This document shows, piece by piece, positions 26,276-34,605 of a DNA stretch of 57,684 nt. Each line of letters starts with the position of its first letter. Position 1 is the stretch's first letter. The translations under genes were made by a program, and so were the position numbers. This DNA comes from Streptomyces aurantiacus JA 4570. Lineage in GTDB: Bacteria > Actinomycetota > Actinomycetes > Streptomycetales > Streptomycetaceae. Under the pieces are notes generated by a model. The model worked only from the letters and a program-made list of their open reading frames with translations. It did no database searches and was not told where the DNA came from. Where the stretch lies: positions 1 through 57,684 of the forward strand of contig NZ_AOPZ01000264.1 of the NCBI RefSeq assembly GCF_000414115.1, written 5' to 3'.

Positions 26276-27990
26276 ACCGCCCACCAGGCGGTGGTGTCGG
26301 CGGGCAGCTCCACATCGCCGTCACCCACGTCGACGGGGCCGCTGGCGAGCAGCAGTCGGCCCGGTGCCGTCAGCCGCACGGGTTCGCCCGTGGTGTTGGC
26401 GGTGCACGCGAAGTCCTCGCGGCGGAAGGCCAGCACCCCCTCGGGGGCTTCGGTCCACTGCAGCGCGTCGCCCGCGCCGAGCCCCGGCTGGGTGCGGCGC
26501 GTCTGCAAAGCCTTGCGGTAGAGCTCCAGCGTCGAGGTGGGGTCGCCGGTCTGCGCCTCGACGCTCAGCTCGCCCCAGCCCGCGGGCTGCGGCAGCCAGC
26601 TCCCGCCGGTGCCGAAGCCGTACGACGGTCCCTCGACGGTCCACGGGATCGGCACCCGGCAGCCGTCGCGGAACCCGTCCTGGCCCTGCGCCCGGTGGAA
26701 CGACGGGTCCTGGCGGACCTCGTCGGGCAGATCGGTGACGTCGGGCAGGCCGAGTTCCTCGCCCTGGTAGAGGTAGGCGGAGCCGGGCAGCGCCAGCATC
26801 AGGAGGGTCGCGGCGCGGGCCCGGCGCAGGCCGAGCGCGCGGTCGCCCGCGGTGCGCAGCTGGGTGCCGAGGCCCGGCGGGTTGGCGAAGCGCGTGGCGT
26901 GCCGGGTCACGTCGTGGTTGGAGAGCACCCAGGTGGCGGGCGCGTCGACGGGGCGCATGGCGGCCAGCGAGCTGTCGATGACCTCGCGCAGCTCGGCGGC
27001 GTCCCAATGGGTGCCCAGGTACTGGAAGTTGAATGCCTGGTGCATCTCGTCGGGACGTACGTAGTGCGCGGTGCGCTCGACGGTGGGCGTCCACGCCTCG
27101 GCGACCAGCACTCGCCCGCCCGTCTCCCGCCCCCGCCCTTCCAAGGAAGGCCCTTCGGGCCCTATTTCATTTTCCGCATATTCCGCAAGGACGTGCCGCC
27201 AGCTGCGGTAGATCTCGTGCACGCCGTCCTGGTCGAAGAACGGCATGGTGTCGTTGCCGAGCAGCTTCAGCTGGTCGTGGTGGCCGATGTCGGGCAGCCC
27301 CTCGGCCTTGACCAGGCCATGGGCGACGTCCACCCGGAAGCCGTCGACGCCCATGTCGAGCCAGAAGCGCAGGATGGAGCGGAACTCGTCGCGTACGGCG
27401 GGGTGTTCCCAGTTGAAGTCGGGCTGCTCGGGCGCGAACAGGTGGAGGTACCACTCGCCGGGCGCGCCGTCCGGGTCCGTGGTGCGGGTCCAGGCGGGGC
27501 CGCCGAAGATGGACTCCCAGTCGTTGGGCGGCAGTTCCCCGTCGGCGCCCTTGCCGGCCCGGAAGTGGTAGCGGTCCCGCAGCGGCGAGCCGGGGCCCTC
27601 CTTCAGGGCCCGCTGGAACCAGTCGTGCCGGTCGGAGGAGTGGTTGGGCACCAGGTCCACGATGATGCGCAGGCCCAGGGCGTGCGCGTCCCGGATGACC
27701 GCGTCGGCGTCGTGGAGGGTGCCGAACATCGGGTCGATGGCGCGGTAGTCGGCGACGTCGTAGCCCGCGTCGGCCTGCGGCGAGGCGTAGAACGGGCTGA
27801 GCCAGACGGCGTCGACGCCGAGGTCCCTGAGGTGCGGCAGACGGGCCCGGATGCCCTCGAGGTCGCCCATGCCGTCGCCGTTGCCGTCGGCGAAGCTGCG
27901 CGGATAGACCTGGTAGATCACCGCGTCGCGCCACCAGTCCGTACGCGTGCCGGAGTCAGGGGCGGCAGGGGCAGCGAGATGCTGGGTCAT
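26272..27990 (-). CDS. aglA: GH13 alpha-glucosidase of the maltose operon, with an in-frame insert
   Basis: 572 residues, no signal peptide, intracellular hydrolysis of maltose and short maltodextrins. It starts AVIYQVYPRSFADGNGDGMG. Catalytic residues are Asp221 (GFRVDVAHG), Glu298 (VLVAEAWT) and Asp360 (VLSNHDVTR). Residues about 272-291 (AENEIGPEGPSLEGRGRETG) interrupt the usual short link before VLVAEAW. They are encoded by an unusually AT-rich stretch with rare codons. The gene follows MalG on the same strand after 69 bases and is coupled to the downstream MalR gene. Confidence 0.9.
   Translation of the reverse strand: MTQHLAAPAAPDSGTRTDWWRDAVIYQVYPRSFADGNGDGMGDLEGIRARLPHLRDLGVDAVWLSPFYASPQADAGYDVADYRAIDPMFGTLHDADAVIRDAHALGLRIIVDLVPNHSSDRHDWFQRALKEGPGSPLRDRYHFRAGKGADGELPPNDWESIFGGPAWTRTTDPDGAPGEWYLHLFAPEQPDFNWEHPAVRDEFRSILRFWLDMGVDGFRVDVAHGLVKAEGLPDIGHHDQLKLLGNDTMPFFDQDGVHEIYRSWRHVLAEYAENEIGPEGPSLEGRGRETGGRVLVAEAWTPTVERTAHYVRPDEMHQAFNFQYLGTHWDAAELREVIDSSLAAMRPVDAPATWVLSNHDVTRHATRFANPPGLGTQLRTAGDRALGLRRARAATLLMLALPGSAYLYQGEELGLPDVTDLPDEVRQDPSFHRAQGQDGFRDGCRVPIPWTVEGPSYGFGTGGSWLPQPAGWGELSVEAQTGDPTSTLELYRKALQTRRTQPGLGAGDALQWTEAPEGVLAFRREDFACTANTTGEPVRLTAPGRLLLASGPVDVGDGDVELPADTTAWWAV
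27127..27190. other. AT-rich, hairpin-forming in-frame insert inside the alpha-glucosidase gene
   Basis: The stretch contains two small inverted repeats, CCTTCC-AA-GGAAGG and GGCCC-TTC-GGGCC, followed by an AT-rich tract CTATTTCATTTTCCGCATAT. That is very unusual for this genome. On the coding strand it adds about 20 residues using ATA, AAT and GAA codons. It may be a degenerate small mobile repeat. Confidence 0.5.
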
Positions 27991-28059
27991 GTGTTCCCTG
28001 GGAGGTCGAGTCTGTGGGCGGATCGAAAGGGGAGCTTCAGAGGTTCGTCGCGCCGGAGT

Positions 28060-28947
28060 TCAGGACTTCGTCGCGCCGGCCGTCAGTCCGGAGACGAGGT
28101 GGCGCTGCACGAAGCCGAAGATCACCGCCGCGGGCACCGCGACGATCACGGCCGCGGCCGTCAGCGAACCCCAGTCGCTGGTGTACTGGTTGACGAAGGT
28201 CTGCAGGCCGCCCGCGAGGGTGAGGTTCTCCTCGCCGGTCATGAAGGCGGAGGCGTAGGCGACCTCGGCCCAGCCGGTGATGAAGCTGTAGAAGCCGGTC
28301 ACGGCCAGGCCGGGCTTGGCGAGCGGCATGATGAGCCGCCAGAAGGTGCCGAACGGGTTGAGGCCGTCCACCCGGCCCGCCTCGTCGATCTCCACGGGGA
28401 TGGTGTCGAAGTAGCCCTTCATCATCCACGCGGAGAACGGCACGGCGATCGTCAGATACGTGAGGACCAGGCCCATGGGCTGGTTGAGCAGCTCCATGCT
28501 CGCGAGCAGGTTGTACAACGGCACGATGAGCACGGCCACGGGGAACATCTGCGTGATCAGCAGCAGCCACATCAGGGGCCGCATGCCGGGGAACTTGAAC
28601 CGGCTGACGGCGTACCCGGTGGTCGCCGAGATGAAGACGCCGATGACGGTGGTCAGCCCCACCACGAACAGGGAGTTGCCGACCCAGCTCAGGAACTCGG
28701 TGTCGTTCAGCACGTGGTCGTAGTTGCCGAAGGTGAAGTCCTTCACGAGCGCCGTGGAGAACGCCTCGCTCTTCGGTTTGAACGAGGTGACGAGCAGCCA
28801 CAGCGGCGGCAGGACCGCGACCGCGCTGGCGATCAGGAGCGTGACGTGCAGGGCGACGGAGGCCAGCGGGCCGCGCTCGCCGCGCGGCCTGATCCTGCCC
28901 TTGCGCGGGGCCCCGGGTGTGGCCGAGGTGGTTTTCATGGCGGTCAC
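28060..28947 (-). CDS. malG: Maltose/maltodextrin ABC transporter permease MalG
   Basis: 295 residues with about six membrane helices, ending VRHLVSGL-type (FVQRHLVSGLTAGATKS). The EAA loop is EIDEAGRVDGLNPFGTFWRL. GTG 28947 overlaps the MalF stop as GTGA and follows AAGGAGAGG at good spacing; the internal ATG 28938 is an alternative. It forms the membrane channel with MalF. No ATPase gene is present, as usual in Streptomyces, where MsiK energises several sugar importers. Confidence 0.9.
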   Translation of the reverse strand: MTAMKTTSATPGAPRKGRIRPRGERGPLASVALHVTLLIASAVAVLPPLWLLVTSFKPKSEAFSTALVKDFTFGNYDHVLNDTEFLSWVGNSLFVVGLTTVIGVFISATTGYAVSRFKFPGMRPLMWLLLITQMFPVAVLIVPLYNLLASMELLNQPMGLVLTYLTIAVPFSAWMMKGYFDTIPVEIDEAGRVDGLNPFGTFWRLIMPLAKPGLAVTGFYSFITGWAEVAYASAFMTGEENLTLAGGLQTFVNQYTSDWGSLTAAAVIVAVPAAVIFGFVQRHLVSGLTAGATKS

Positions 28948-29963
28948 CACACCTCTCCTTGCTTGCGGAGCGCGCGGCGGTAGACCACCGCGAAGAGCGA
29001 AAGGAGCAGCAGGATGAGCACGCCCCAGGCCGCGGACCCGGCGAAGTCGCGCGGGCTGACGACGAACGAGAGCCGGTAGGCGTACGTCACCAGGATCTCC
29101 GTCGCGTCCCCTGGCCCGCCCCGGGTGAGCAGGAAGATCACCGGGAACATGTTGAAGGTCCAGATGGCGCTGATCAGGATGACGGTGCTGCTCACCGAGC
29201 GCAGGCCCGGCAGCGTGATGTGCCGGAAGCGCTGCCAGGCGTTCGCGCCGTCCATCTCGGCGGCCTCGTACAGCTCGCCGGGGATGGACTGCAGTCCGCC
29301 GAGCATGGCGACCAGCATGAAGGGCACGCCGAGCCAGACGTTGACGGCGATCACCGAGAGCTTCGCCCAGGTGGGGTCGTTGAGCCACGGGATCGCGTCG
29401 ATGCCGCCGCCCGCGAGGATCTTGTTGAGGATGCCGCTCTTCTCGTTGAAGAGCAGCCGCCAGGTGAAGACCGAGACGAACGCGGGCACCGCCCACGGCA
29501 GGATGAGGGCCATCCGGTAGAAGGAGCGGCCCTTCAGCTTGCGGTTGAGCATGTTCGCGAGGGCGAGGCCGAACACGAACGACAGGGCGACGCAGGAGAC
29601 CGTCCATATGACGGTCCAGGACAGCCGGTCCCAGAAGACGCCGTCGTCGAGGATGGCCGTGTAGTTGTCCAGGCCGACCGATTCGTACGTCGCCGGGATG
29701 TGGTTGACGCCGATGGTGCGCTCGACGTTCGCCTCGTTGGCGTCCGTCGTCGACAGGTACACGCCGCGCAGCAGCGGATAGCCGACGATCACGCCGATGA
29801 CGGCCACCACGGGGGCGACCATGGCCCAGGCGTACCAGTGGGTGCTGAGCGCCCTGCGCAGGCGGCCAGAGTTTCCGGAGGGCTTGCCGTTCCGCCGGCC
29901 GGGGCCGTGGACGCGCCGGGCGTCCACGGCCTCGGTCACGGAGTGGCCGCTGTCGACCGCCAT
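28944..29963 (-). CDS. malF: Maltose/maltodextrin ABC transporter permease MalF
   Basis: 339 residues. A hydrophilic N-terminus of about 40 residues is followed by WAMVAPVVAVIGVIVGYPLL and further membrane helices. The EAA loop is LYEAAEMDGANAWQRFRHIT. It starts two bases after the MalE stop and overlaps MalG. The gene order malE-malF-malG-aglA with neighbouring malR copies matches the Streptomyces maltose locus. Confidence 0.92.
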   Translation of the reverse strand: MAVDSGHSVTEAVDARRVHGPGRRNGKPSGNSGRLRRALSTHWYAWAMVAPVVAVIGVIVGYPLLRGVYLSTTDANEANVERTIGVNHIPATYESVGLDNYTAILDDGVFWDRLSWTVIWTVSCVALSFVFGLALANMLNRKLKGRSFYRMALILPWAVPAFVSVFTWRLLFNEKSGILNKILAGGGIDAIPWLNDPTWAKLSVIAVNVWLGVPFMLVAMLGGLQSIPGELYEAAEMDGANAWQRFRHITLPGLRSVSSTVILISAIWTFNMFPVIFLLTRGGPGDATEILVTYAYRLSFVVSPRDFAGSAAWGVLILLLLSLFAVVYRRALRKQGEVW

Positions 29964-29965
29964 GC

Positions 29966-31243
29966 CTACTTGTAGTCCTTCAGGAGCTTGCGGTAGGCGT
30001 CGCCGATGTTCTTGGCTCCGTCACCGGGCGACGTGCTGCCGTTCAGCACCTTCCCCATCTGCAGCCGGATCGGCTCGAAGAGGGAGTTGGCCTCGGGGAT
30101 CCAGGGGCGCTGCACCGACTTGTCGACGGCCGGCTTGAAGAACTGGACCATCTGGTTGTTCTTGACCGACGGCACCTCGTAGACGGAGGTGCGGGTGGGC
30201 AGCAGGCTCAGCTTCTCGGTGGTCTGCTGCTGCACCTTCGCGGAGCTCATGTACTTGATGAACTCGTAACTGGCGTCGAGGTTCTTGGAACCGGCGTACG
30301 CGGCGAGGTTCCAGCCGCCCTGCGGCGACGCCTGGCGGGCGCTGCCGCCCGGGACGGGCGCGACACCGAGGTTGCCCTTGCCCGCGGAGCCCTTGAACTG
30401 CTTGCCCTGCAGGGCGCCCTCGATGGACCAGGGGCCGTCGAGCGCCATCGCGACGTCGCCGTCCTTGAAGGCGTTGAGCTGGTTGTTGTAGCCGTCGCTG
30501 GCGTCGGTGACCGCGGCCTTGGAGTCGACCAGGTCCTTCATCACCTTGAAGGCGGCGGCGCCTTCGGCGTCGTCGACGGTGATCTCCTTCTTCTTGGTGT
30601 CGAGGAGGTCACCGCCCTCTCCGTAGAGGTACGGCAGGTAGAAGTACGGGTCGTCCCCGCGCAGGTAGAGCCCGGTCTTGCCGGACTTCGACTTGATCTT
30701 CTTCGCGGCCGTCCTGACCTCGTCGAAGCTCTTGGGGACCGCGACGCCCGCGTCCTTGAGCATCTTCTTGTTGTAGAAGAGCGCGAGGGTGTCGATGGTC
30801 TGCGGCGCCGCGTACGTCTTGCCCTTGAACCTGGTGCTCGCGGCGGCCTGCGGGAGGAAGTCGTCCGGCTTGTCGAGCGCGGGCGTGTTCTCCAGGGGCG
30901 CGAGGTAGCCGAGGTTGGCGAAGTCGGCCACCCAGGCGACCTCGGTGCGCATCACGTCGGGGGCGCCGGAGTTGCCGCCGGCGGCATTCTTGAACTTGGC
31001 GTTGGCCTCGCCGAACGGCACGTTCACGTACTTGACCTCGACGCCCGGGTGGAGCTTCTCGAAGCCCTTGGCCAGCTTCTGGTACGTGGCCTTCTCGGCG
31101 TCGTTCGAGGTGTCCCAGAAGGTGACGGTCCCGGAGAGCTTGCCTCCGCTCTTCTTCCCGCTGTCACCGTCGTCGCCGCCGCACGCTGCCGCTGTCATCG
31201 CCAGGGCTGCGACCAGTGCGGTGGCCGCTATGCCACGCCGCAT
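29966..31243 (-). CDS. malE: Maltose/maltodextrin-binding lipoprotein MalE
   Basis: 425 residues with a lipoprotein signal (AATALVAALAMTAAACGGDD). The mature protein is a CUT1 solute-binding protein: GTVTFWDTSNDAEKATYQKL, APDVMRTEVAWVADFANLGY and MALDGPWSIEGALQGK. It delivers maltodextrins to MalFG. ATG 31243 follows AAGGAG at 7 bases. It is the first gene of the operon; the inverted repeat at 31373-31393 upstream is the probable repressor site. Divergent transcription of a malR gene completes the classic arrangement. Confidence 0.92.
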   Translation of the reverse strand: MRRGIAATALVAALAMTAAACGGDDGDSGKKSGGKLSGTVTFWDTSNDAEKATYQKLAKGFEKLHPGVEVKYVNVPFGEANAKFKNAAGGNSGAPDVMRTEVAWVADFANLGYLAPLENTPALDKPDDFLPQAAASTRFKGKTYAAPQTIDTLALFYNKKMLKDAGVAVPKSFDEVRTAAKKIKSKSGKTGLYLRGDDPYFYLPYLYGEGGDLLDTKKKEITVDDAEGAAAFKVMKDLVDSKAAVTDASDGYNNQLNAFKDGDVAMALDGPWSIEGALQGKQFKGSAGKGNLGVAPVPGGSARQASPQGGWNLAAYAGSKNLDASYEFIKYMSSAKVQQQTTEKLSLLPTRTSVYEVPSVKNNQMVQFFKPAVDKSVQRPWIPEANSLFEPIRLQMGKVLNGSTSPGDGAKNIGDAYRKLLKDYK

Positions 31244-31372
31244 GTGAACTCCTTCAACTGGTCCCGGAATGGCCCGGAATGAGGAGAGACGAAGAGGTGC
31301 CTCCTGCAGGCCGCACTCGAGGCGGCGCCGGGTTGGCAGGAACGTAACAGGCTTGAAAACGTCCCGAAAGAC

Positions 31373-31393
31373 CTTGCGAGAAATTTCTGCAAG
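31373..31393. promoter_or_regulatory. Inverted repeat CTTGC-N11-GCAAG between malE and malR
   Basis: CTTGC (31373-31377) and GCAAG (31389-31393) flank a second palindrome, AGAAATTTCT (31379-31388). The nested dyad lies 130 bases upstream of malE and 128 bases upstream of the divergent malR. It is the best candidate MalR operator for malEFG. Confidence 0.65.
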
Positions 31394-31466
31394 AGCACCG
31401 GATCGTTACCGCCGCGTGTCCTTGGGATTTCCGTCCGGCCCGGACTCGGCCAGGTCAGAGCGCCCT

Positions 31467-31480
31467 GCAAGCTTGCGCAA
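31467..31480. promoter_or_regulatory. GCAAGCTTGC / TTGCGCAA operator in front of malR copy 2
   Basis: Two overlapping perfect palindromes, GCAAGCTTGC (31467-31476) and TTGCGCAA (31473-31480), lie about 28 bases upstream of the predicted -10 of malR. They share the TTGC/GCAA half-sites with the amylase and malE boxes, suggesting autoregulation. Confidence 0.6.
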
Positions 31481-31507
31481 CAAGTGGGCAGACCCCCGGT
31501 CGGCCTG

Positions 31508-31513
31508 TACAGT
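31508..31513 (+). promoter_or_regulatory. -10 element of malR copy 2, probably leaderless
   Basis: TACAGT is followed by 7 bases and then the ATG at 31521, with no ribosome-binding site. That spacing would put the transcription start at or next to the start codon. Confidence 0.5.
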
Positions 31514-31520
31514 CCCGTCC

Positions 31521-32588
31521 ATGACCGCGCGGCTCGTCGACATCGCAGCACAGGCAGGGGTCAGCGAAGCCACCGTCAGCCGGGTGCTCAACGGCAAGCC
31601 CGGCGTGGCCGCGGCCACCCGCGAGGCCGTCCTGGCCGCGCTCGACGTGCTCGGCTACGAACGGCCCGTCCGGCTGCGCCGGGGCACCAGCGCGGGCCTG
31701 GTCGGCCTGATCACGCCCGAGCTGGACAACCCGATCTTCCCCGCGCTCGCCCAGGTGATCGGCCAGGCCCTGACGCGGCAGGGCTATACGCCGGTGCTCG
31801 CCACCCAGACCCCCGGCGGCTCCACCGAGGACGAGCTGACCGAGATGCTGGTGGACCGCGGTGTCGCCGGGATCATCTTCGTGTCCGGGCTGCACGCCGA
31901 CACCACCGCGGACATGGAGCGCTACGCGGCGCTGCGCGCCAAGGGCGTCCCCCACATCCTGGTCAACGGCTTCTCCCCCAAGGTCGACGCGCCGTTCGTC
32001 TCCACCGACGACCGGGCCGCGACCCAGCTCGCCGTGCGGCATCTCGCCTCGCTCGGCCACACCCGCGTCGGCCTCGCGGTCGGCCCCCGGCGGTTCGTGC
32101 CGGTGGTCCGCAAGATCGAGGGCTTCCGGCTCGGCCTGCGCGAGCGGCTCGGCCTGTCCCCCGCCGAGGCCGACGAGCTGGTCCAGCACTCCCTCTACAC
32201 CCTGGAGGGCGGTCAGGCCGCGGCGACGGCTCTGATCGCCAAGGGCTGCACCGGCATCGTCTGCGCCAGCGACATGATGGCGCTCGGCGCCGTCCGGGCC
32301 GCCCGCGAGCAGGGCCTCGACGTGCCCCGCGACGTCTCGGTGGTCGGCTTCGACGACTCCCCGCTCATCGCCTTCACCGACCCGCCGCTGACCACGATCC
32401 GCCAGCCCGTCCAGGCCATGGGCCAGGCCACGGTGCGCACGCTCCTGGAGGAGATCGGCGGCACCCCTGCGCCGCACAGCGAGTTCGTGTTCATGCCGGA
32501 GCTGGTGGTGCGGGGGTCCACGGCTTCGGGGCGGCGCGGGGGCTCCGCGGCGACGGTCCGTCCGCCGGGCCGACGCCCAACGAGCTGA
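31521..32588 (+). CDS. malR: MalR-like LacI-family regulator (copy 2)
   Basis: 355 residues. The helix-turn-helix is RLVDIAAQAGVSEATVSRVL, then LVGLITPELDNPIFPALAQV and VVGFDDSPLIAFTDPPLTTI in the sugar-binding part. It is divergent from malEFG, the position of MalR in other streptomycetes, and is a paralogue of the protein at 25214. ATG 31521 lacks a ribosome site and follows a -10 by 7 bases, so the mRNA may be leaderless. The last 98 bases overlap the convergent TetR gene, and the C-terminus after about residue 335 is a low-complexity tail (GRRGGSAATVRPPGRRPTS). Confidence 0.9.
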   Translation: MTARLVDIAAQAGVSEATVSRVLNGKPGVAAATREAVLAALDVLGYERPVRLRRGTSAGLVGLITPELDNPIFPALAQVIGQALTRQGYTPVLATQTPGGSTEDELTEMLVDRGVAGIIFVSGLHADTTADMERYAALRAKGVPHILVNGFSPKVDAPFVSTDDRAATQLAVRHLASLGHTRVGLAVGPRRFVPVVRKIEGFRLGLRERLGLSPAEADELVQHSLYTLEGGQAAATALIAKGCTGIVCASDMMALGAVRAAREQGLDVPRDVSVVGFDDSPLIAFTDPPLTTIRQPVQAMGQATVRTLLEEIGGTPAPHSEFVFMPELVVRGSTASGRRGGSAATVRPPGRRPTS

Positions 32589-33294
32589 CGAGCTGGGCCA
32601 GTTCCTCGCGGAACAGCTTGTCCGGGCTCGCCGTCTGGCCGCGCAGGTGGCCGTAGATCTCCAGGGACACCAGGCCGTGCAGGCGGCCCCAGATGCGCAG
32701 GGCCAGGGCCACCGCCGCCGGGGGCAGGTCGGGGAACGCGGGGCGGACCTTGTCGAGCAGCCCCGGCTCGAAGTCGGACCACGCGAAGTCGCTGTCCGCG
32801 TACAGGTGTTGGACATGCGGCCAGGCGGCGGCCGCGAGGGCCGTCAGACCGGTGCAGACCCGGCGGGCGGCGTCGGGCGCGGCGCCCGGCGCCGGAGCGC
32901 GGTAGCCGGGGACGGGGTCGCCGTAGATGAGCCGGAAACCCTCGGGGTTGGCCAGGGCCCAGCCCCGGAACGCCTCCGCCCATGCCTGGATGCGCGCGGC
33001 CGGGCCCTTGCGTGACGCGTCCTTCCAGGCGGCGTCGACGGTGTCGGCCAGAGCCGTGTACACGTCGTTCACCAGCGCCGTGACCAGGTCGTCCCGGGTG
33101 GCGAAGTATCCGTAGATCGCGTTGGCGGTCATGCCCATCTCGCGGGCGATGGCCCGCAGCGTGATGGCGTCCGGACCGCCCGTCGCCATCAGGCCGAGCG
33201 CGACCTCCTTGATCTCCGCCGTGGTCTCGGCGCGCAGCCGCGCACGGCGCCCGCCGCTTCCGCTACGTCCCGTGCTTTCGGTGCTGATCCCCAC
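32491..33294 (-). CDS. TetR-family regulator
   Basis: About 267 residues. The N-terminal helix-turn-helix is TTAEIKEVALGLMATGGPDA, then ITLRAIAREMGMTANAIYGYFATRD. The C-terminal ligand domain resembles the TetR WHG group (AQAWAEAFRGWALANPEGFR-like, LRIWGRLHGLVSLEIYGHL). GTG 33294 is favoured: TACAGT lies 7 bases before it and no ribosome site is visible. GTG starts further up (33303, 33345) cannot be excluded. It is divergent from the NAD(P)-binding protein gene at 33413, its likely target. The 3' end overlaps malR by 98 bases. Confidence 0.83.
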   Translation of the reverse strand: MGISTESTGRSGSGGRRARLRAETTAEIKEVALGLMATGGPDAITLRAIAREMGMTANAIYGYFATRDDLVTALVNDVYTALADTVDAAWKDASRKGPAARIQAWAEAFRGWALANPEGFRLIYGDPVPGYRAPAPGAAPDAARRVCTGLTALAAAAWPHVQHLYADSDFAWSDFEPGLLDKVRPAFPDLPPAAVALALRIWGRLHGLVSLEIYGHLRGQTASPDKLFREELAQLVSSLGVGPADGPSPRSPRAAPKPWTPAPPAPA

Positions 33295-33301
33295 GACGGC
33301 C

Positions 33302-33307
33302 ACTGTA
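33302..33307 (-). promoter_or_regulatory. -10 element of the TetR gene, probably leaderless
   Basis: Minus-strand TACAGT followed by 7 bases and then GTG 33294. The context TGTACAGT-N7-start is the same as at malR copy 2. Confidence 0.45.
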
Positions 33308-33325
33308 CAGGCCCCCAGATTCTGA

Positions 33326-33355
33326 TTGCCGTACGGAAACTTCACGCCATATAGT
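33326..33355 (+). promoter_or_regulatory. Sigma-70-like promoter of the NAD(P)-binding protein gene
   Basis: TTGCCG (33326-33331), an 18-base spacer, then TATAGT (33350-33355). It lies 57 bases upstream of ATG 33413, in the region shared with the divergent TetR gene. Confidence 0.6.
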
Positions 33356-33412
33356 CACTGCACGCCGTGCACTCACATGGGGGCGCGGAAGCATCAGGCA
33401 CAGGGGAGAGCC

Positions 33413-34114
33413 ATGCACATCGGAGTCATCGGGGCCACGGGCACCATCGGCAGCCGCGTCGTCACCGAGGCCCTCGGGCGGGGGCACACGGTCACGGCGT
33501 TCAGCCGGGACGCCTCCCGCGTCACGGAGGACCGGCCGAACATCACGTGGCGGAGCGTCGACGTGTTCGACGCCGCGAGTGTCGCCGGGGCGCTGCCCGG
33601 CATGGACGTACTGATCAGCGGCTATCAGCCGGGCAACGCGGCCCGGGACATGGCCGACACGCTGCGCCGCTCGATCGCCGATCCGACCGTGTACGCCACG
33701 GCGGCGCGGGCCCTGCTCAAGGCACTGGAGAGCCACCCCCGCACCCGGCTCGTCGTGATCGGCGGGGCGGGCAGCCTGGAGATCGCGCCCGGCGTCGTCC
33801 ACGCCGACTCCGACGACGTGGTGCGCGAGAGCCTCGACGGGCTCGGTCTGCCGCGCGAGTACGCGGTCGCGGTGCGCGGGCACCGCGAGGCCCTGAACGT
33901 CCTGCGTCTCTCCGACCGGCTGTGGACCTACTTCAGCCCGGCGGAGGACATCGCCCCCGGCGAGCGCACCGGGCGCTTCCGGGTCGGCGGCGACCATCCG
34001 GTGCTCGACGCCGAGGGGCGCAGCCGCATCTCGGCCGAGGACGCGGCGGTCGCCCTCGTCGACGAGGCGGAGCTGCCGCGCTTCGTGCAGCGGCGGTTCA
34101 CGGTCGGGTACTGA
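33413..34114 (+). CDS. NAD(P)-binding NmrA/atypical SDR protein
   Basis: 233 residues. It opens with the nucleotide-binding motif MHIGVIGATGTIGSRVVTEA. It continues with a short-chain-dehydrogenase-like fold (ALPGMDVLISGYQ, RTRLVVIGGAGSLE, ISAEDAAVALVDE). The classical YxxxK active site is not evident, so it may be a redox sensor or atypical reductase. ATG 33413 follows AGGGGAGAG. Divergence from a TetR gene suggests the TetR protein controls it. Substrate unknown. Confidence 0.82.
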   Translation: MHIGVIGATGTIGSRVVTEALGRGHTVTAFSRDASRVTEDRPNITWRSVDVFDAASVAGALPGMDVLISGYQPGNAARDMADTLRRSIADPTVYATAARALLKALESHPRTRLVVIGGAGSLEIAPGVVHADSDDVVRESLDGLGLPREYAVAVRGHREALNVLRLSDRLWTYFSPAEDIAPGERTGRFRVGGDHPVLDAEGRSRISAEDAAVALVDEAELPRFVQRRFTVGY

Positions 34115-34137
34115 GGCGGGCCGCCGGAGCCACCCGC

Positions 34138-34143
34138 TACCCT
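34138..34143 (+). promoter_or_regulatory. -10 element of the ArsR gene, probably leaderless
   Basis: TACCCT ends 6 bases before ATG 34150, and there is no ribosome-binding site. The bases between (ACTTGC) form a TACTTGC-like half-site also seen at 40462. Confidence 0.4.
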
Positions 34144-34149
34144 ACTTGC

Positions 34150-34572
34150 ATGGACGCGCAAGGACAGGCGTGGGACGCGGCGGCCGCGGACCGCGCGGTG
34201 GCGGTGCTGAAGGCGGTGGCGGATCCCTCGCGGTATCGGCTCCTGTGGGCGCTCAGCCGGCAGGAGCTGCCCGTCAGCGCGCTCGCCGAGCTGCTCGGCG
34301 CGCATGTGGCCGCGACCTCCCAGCATCTGGCGAAGCTGCGGGCCGCCGGACTCGTGGTCTCGCGCCGTGAGGGCACCCGGATCTACTACCGCGCGGCGGA
34401 GGTGCGGGGGCTGCTGGACGAGGCGGCGCTGGTGGCGGGCGCCGCCGGGGGTGGTGGCGCGGCGGCCGACGCGCCACCGGAGTCGGCGGCCACGGCCGCG
34501 CAGGAGCAGGCCGCTCCCGCGCGCCGCCGACCGGTCGGGACGGGCCGCCGCCGACCGGCCACCGAACACTAG
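34150..34572 (+). CDS. ArsR/SmtB-family winged-helix regulator
   Basis: 140 residues. The winged helix is clear: VLKAVADPSRYRLLWALSRQ, LPVSALAELLGAHVAATSQH and LAKLRAAGLVVSRREGTRIY. The arsenic-type CVC motif is absent; metal ligands, if any, would be elsewhere. The last 45 residues are a low-complexity Ala/Arg tail. It sits 35 bases after the NAD(P)-binding gene but has its own likely leaderless promoter. Effector and targets are unknown. A TTGC half-site in its promoter resembles the dyads upstream of the MgtC and ABC transporter genes. Confidence 0.85.
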   Translation: MDAQGQAWDAAAADRAVAVLKAVADPSRYRLLWALSRQELPVSALAELLGAHVAATSQHLAKLRAAGLVVSRREGTRIYYRAAEVRGLLDEAALVAGAAGGGGAAADAPPESAATAAQEQAAPARRRPVGTGRRRPATEH

Positions 34573-34605
34573 GGACTGCCAGCACTGGCGCCTGCCCGGT
34601 GGGGC

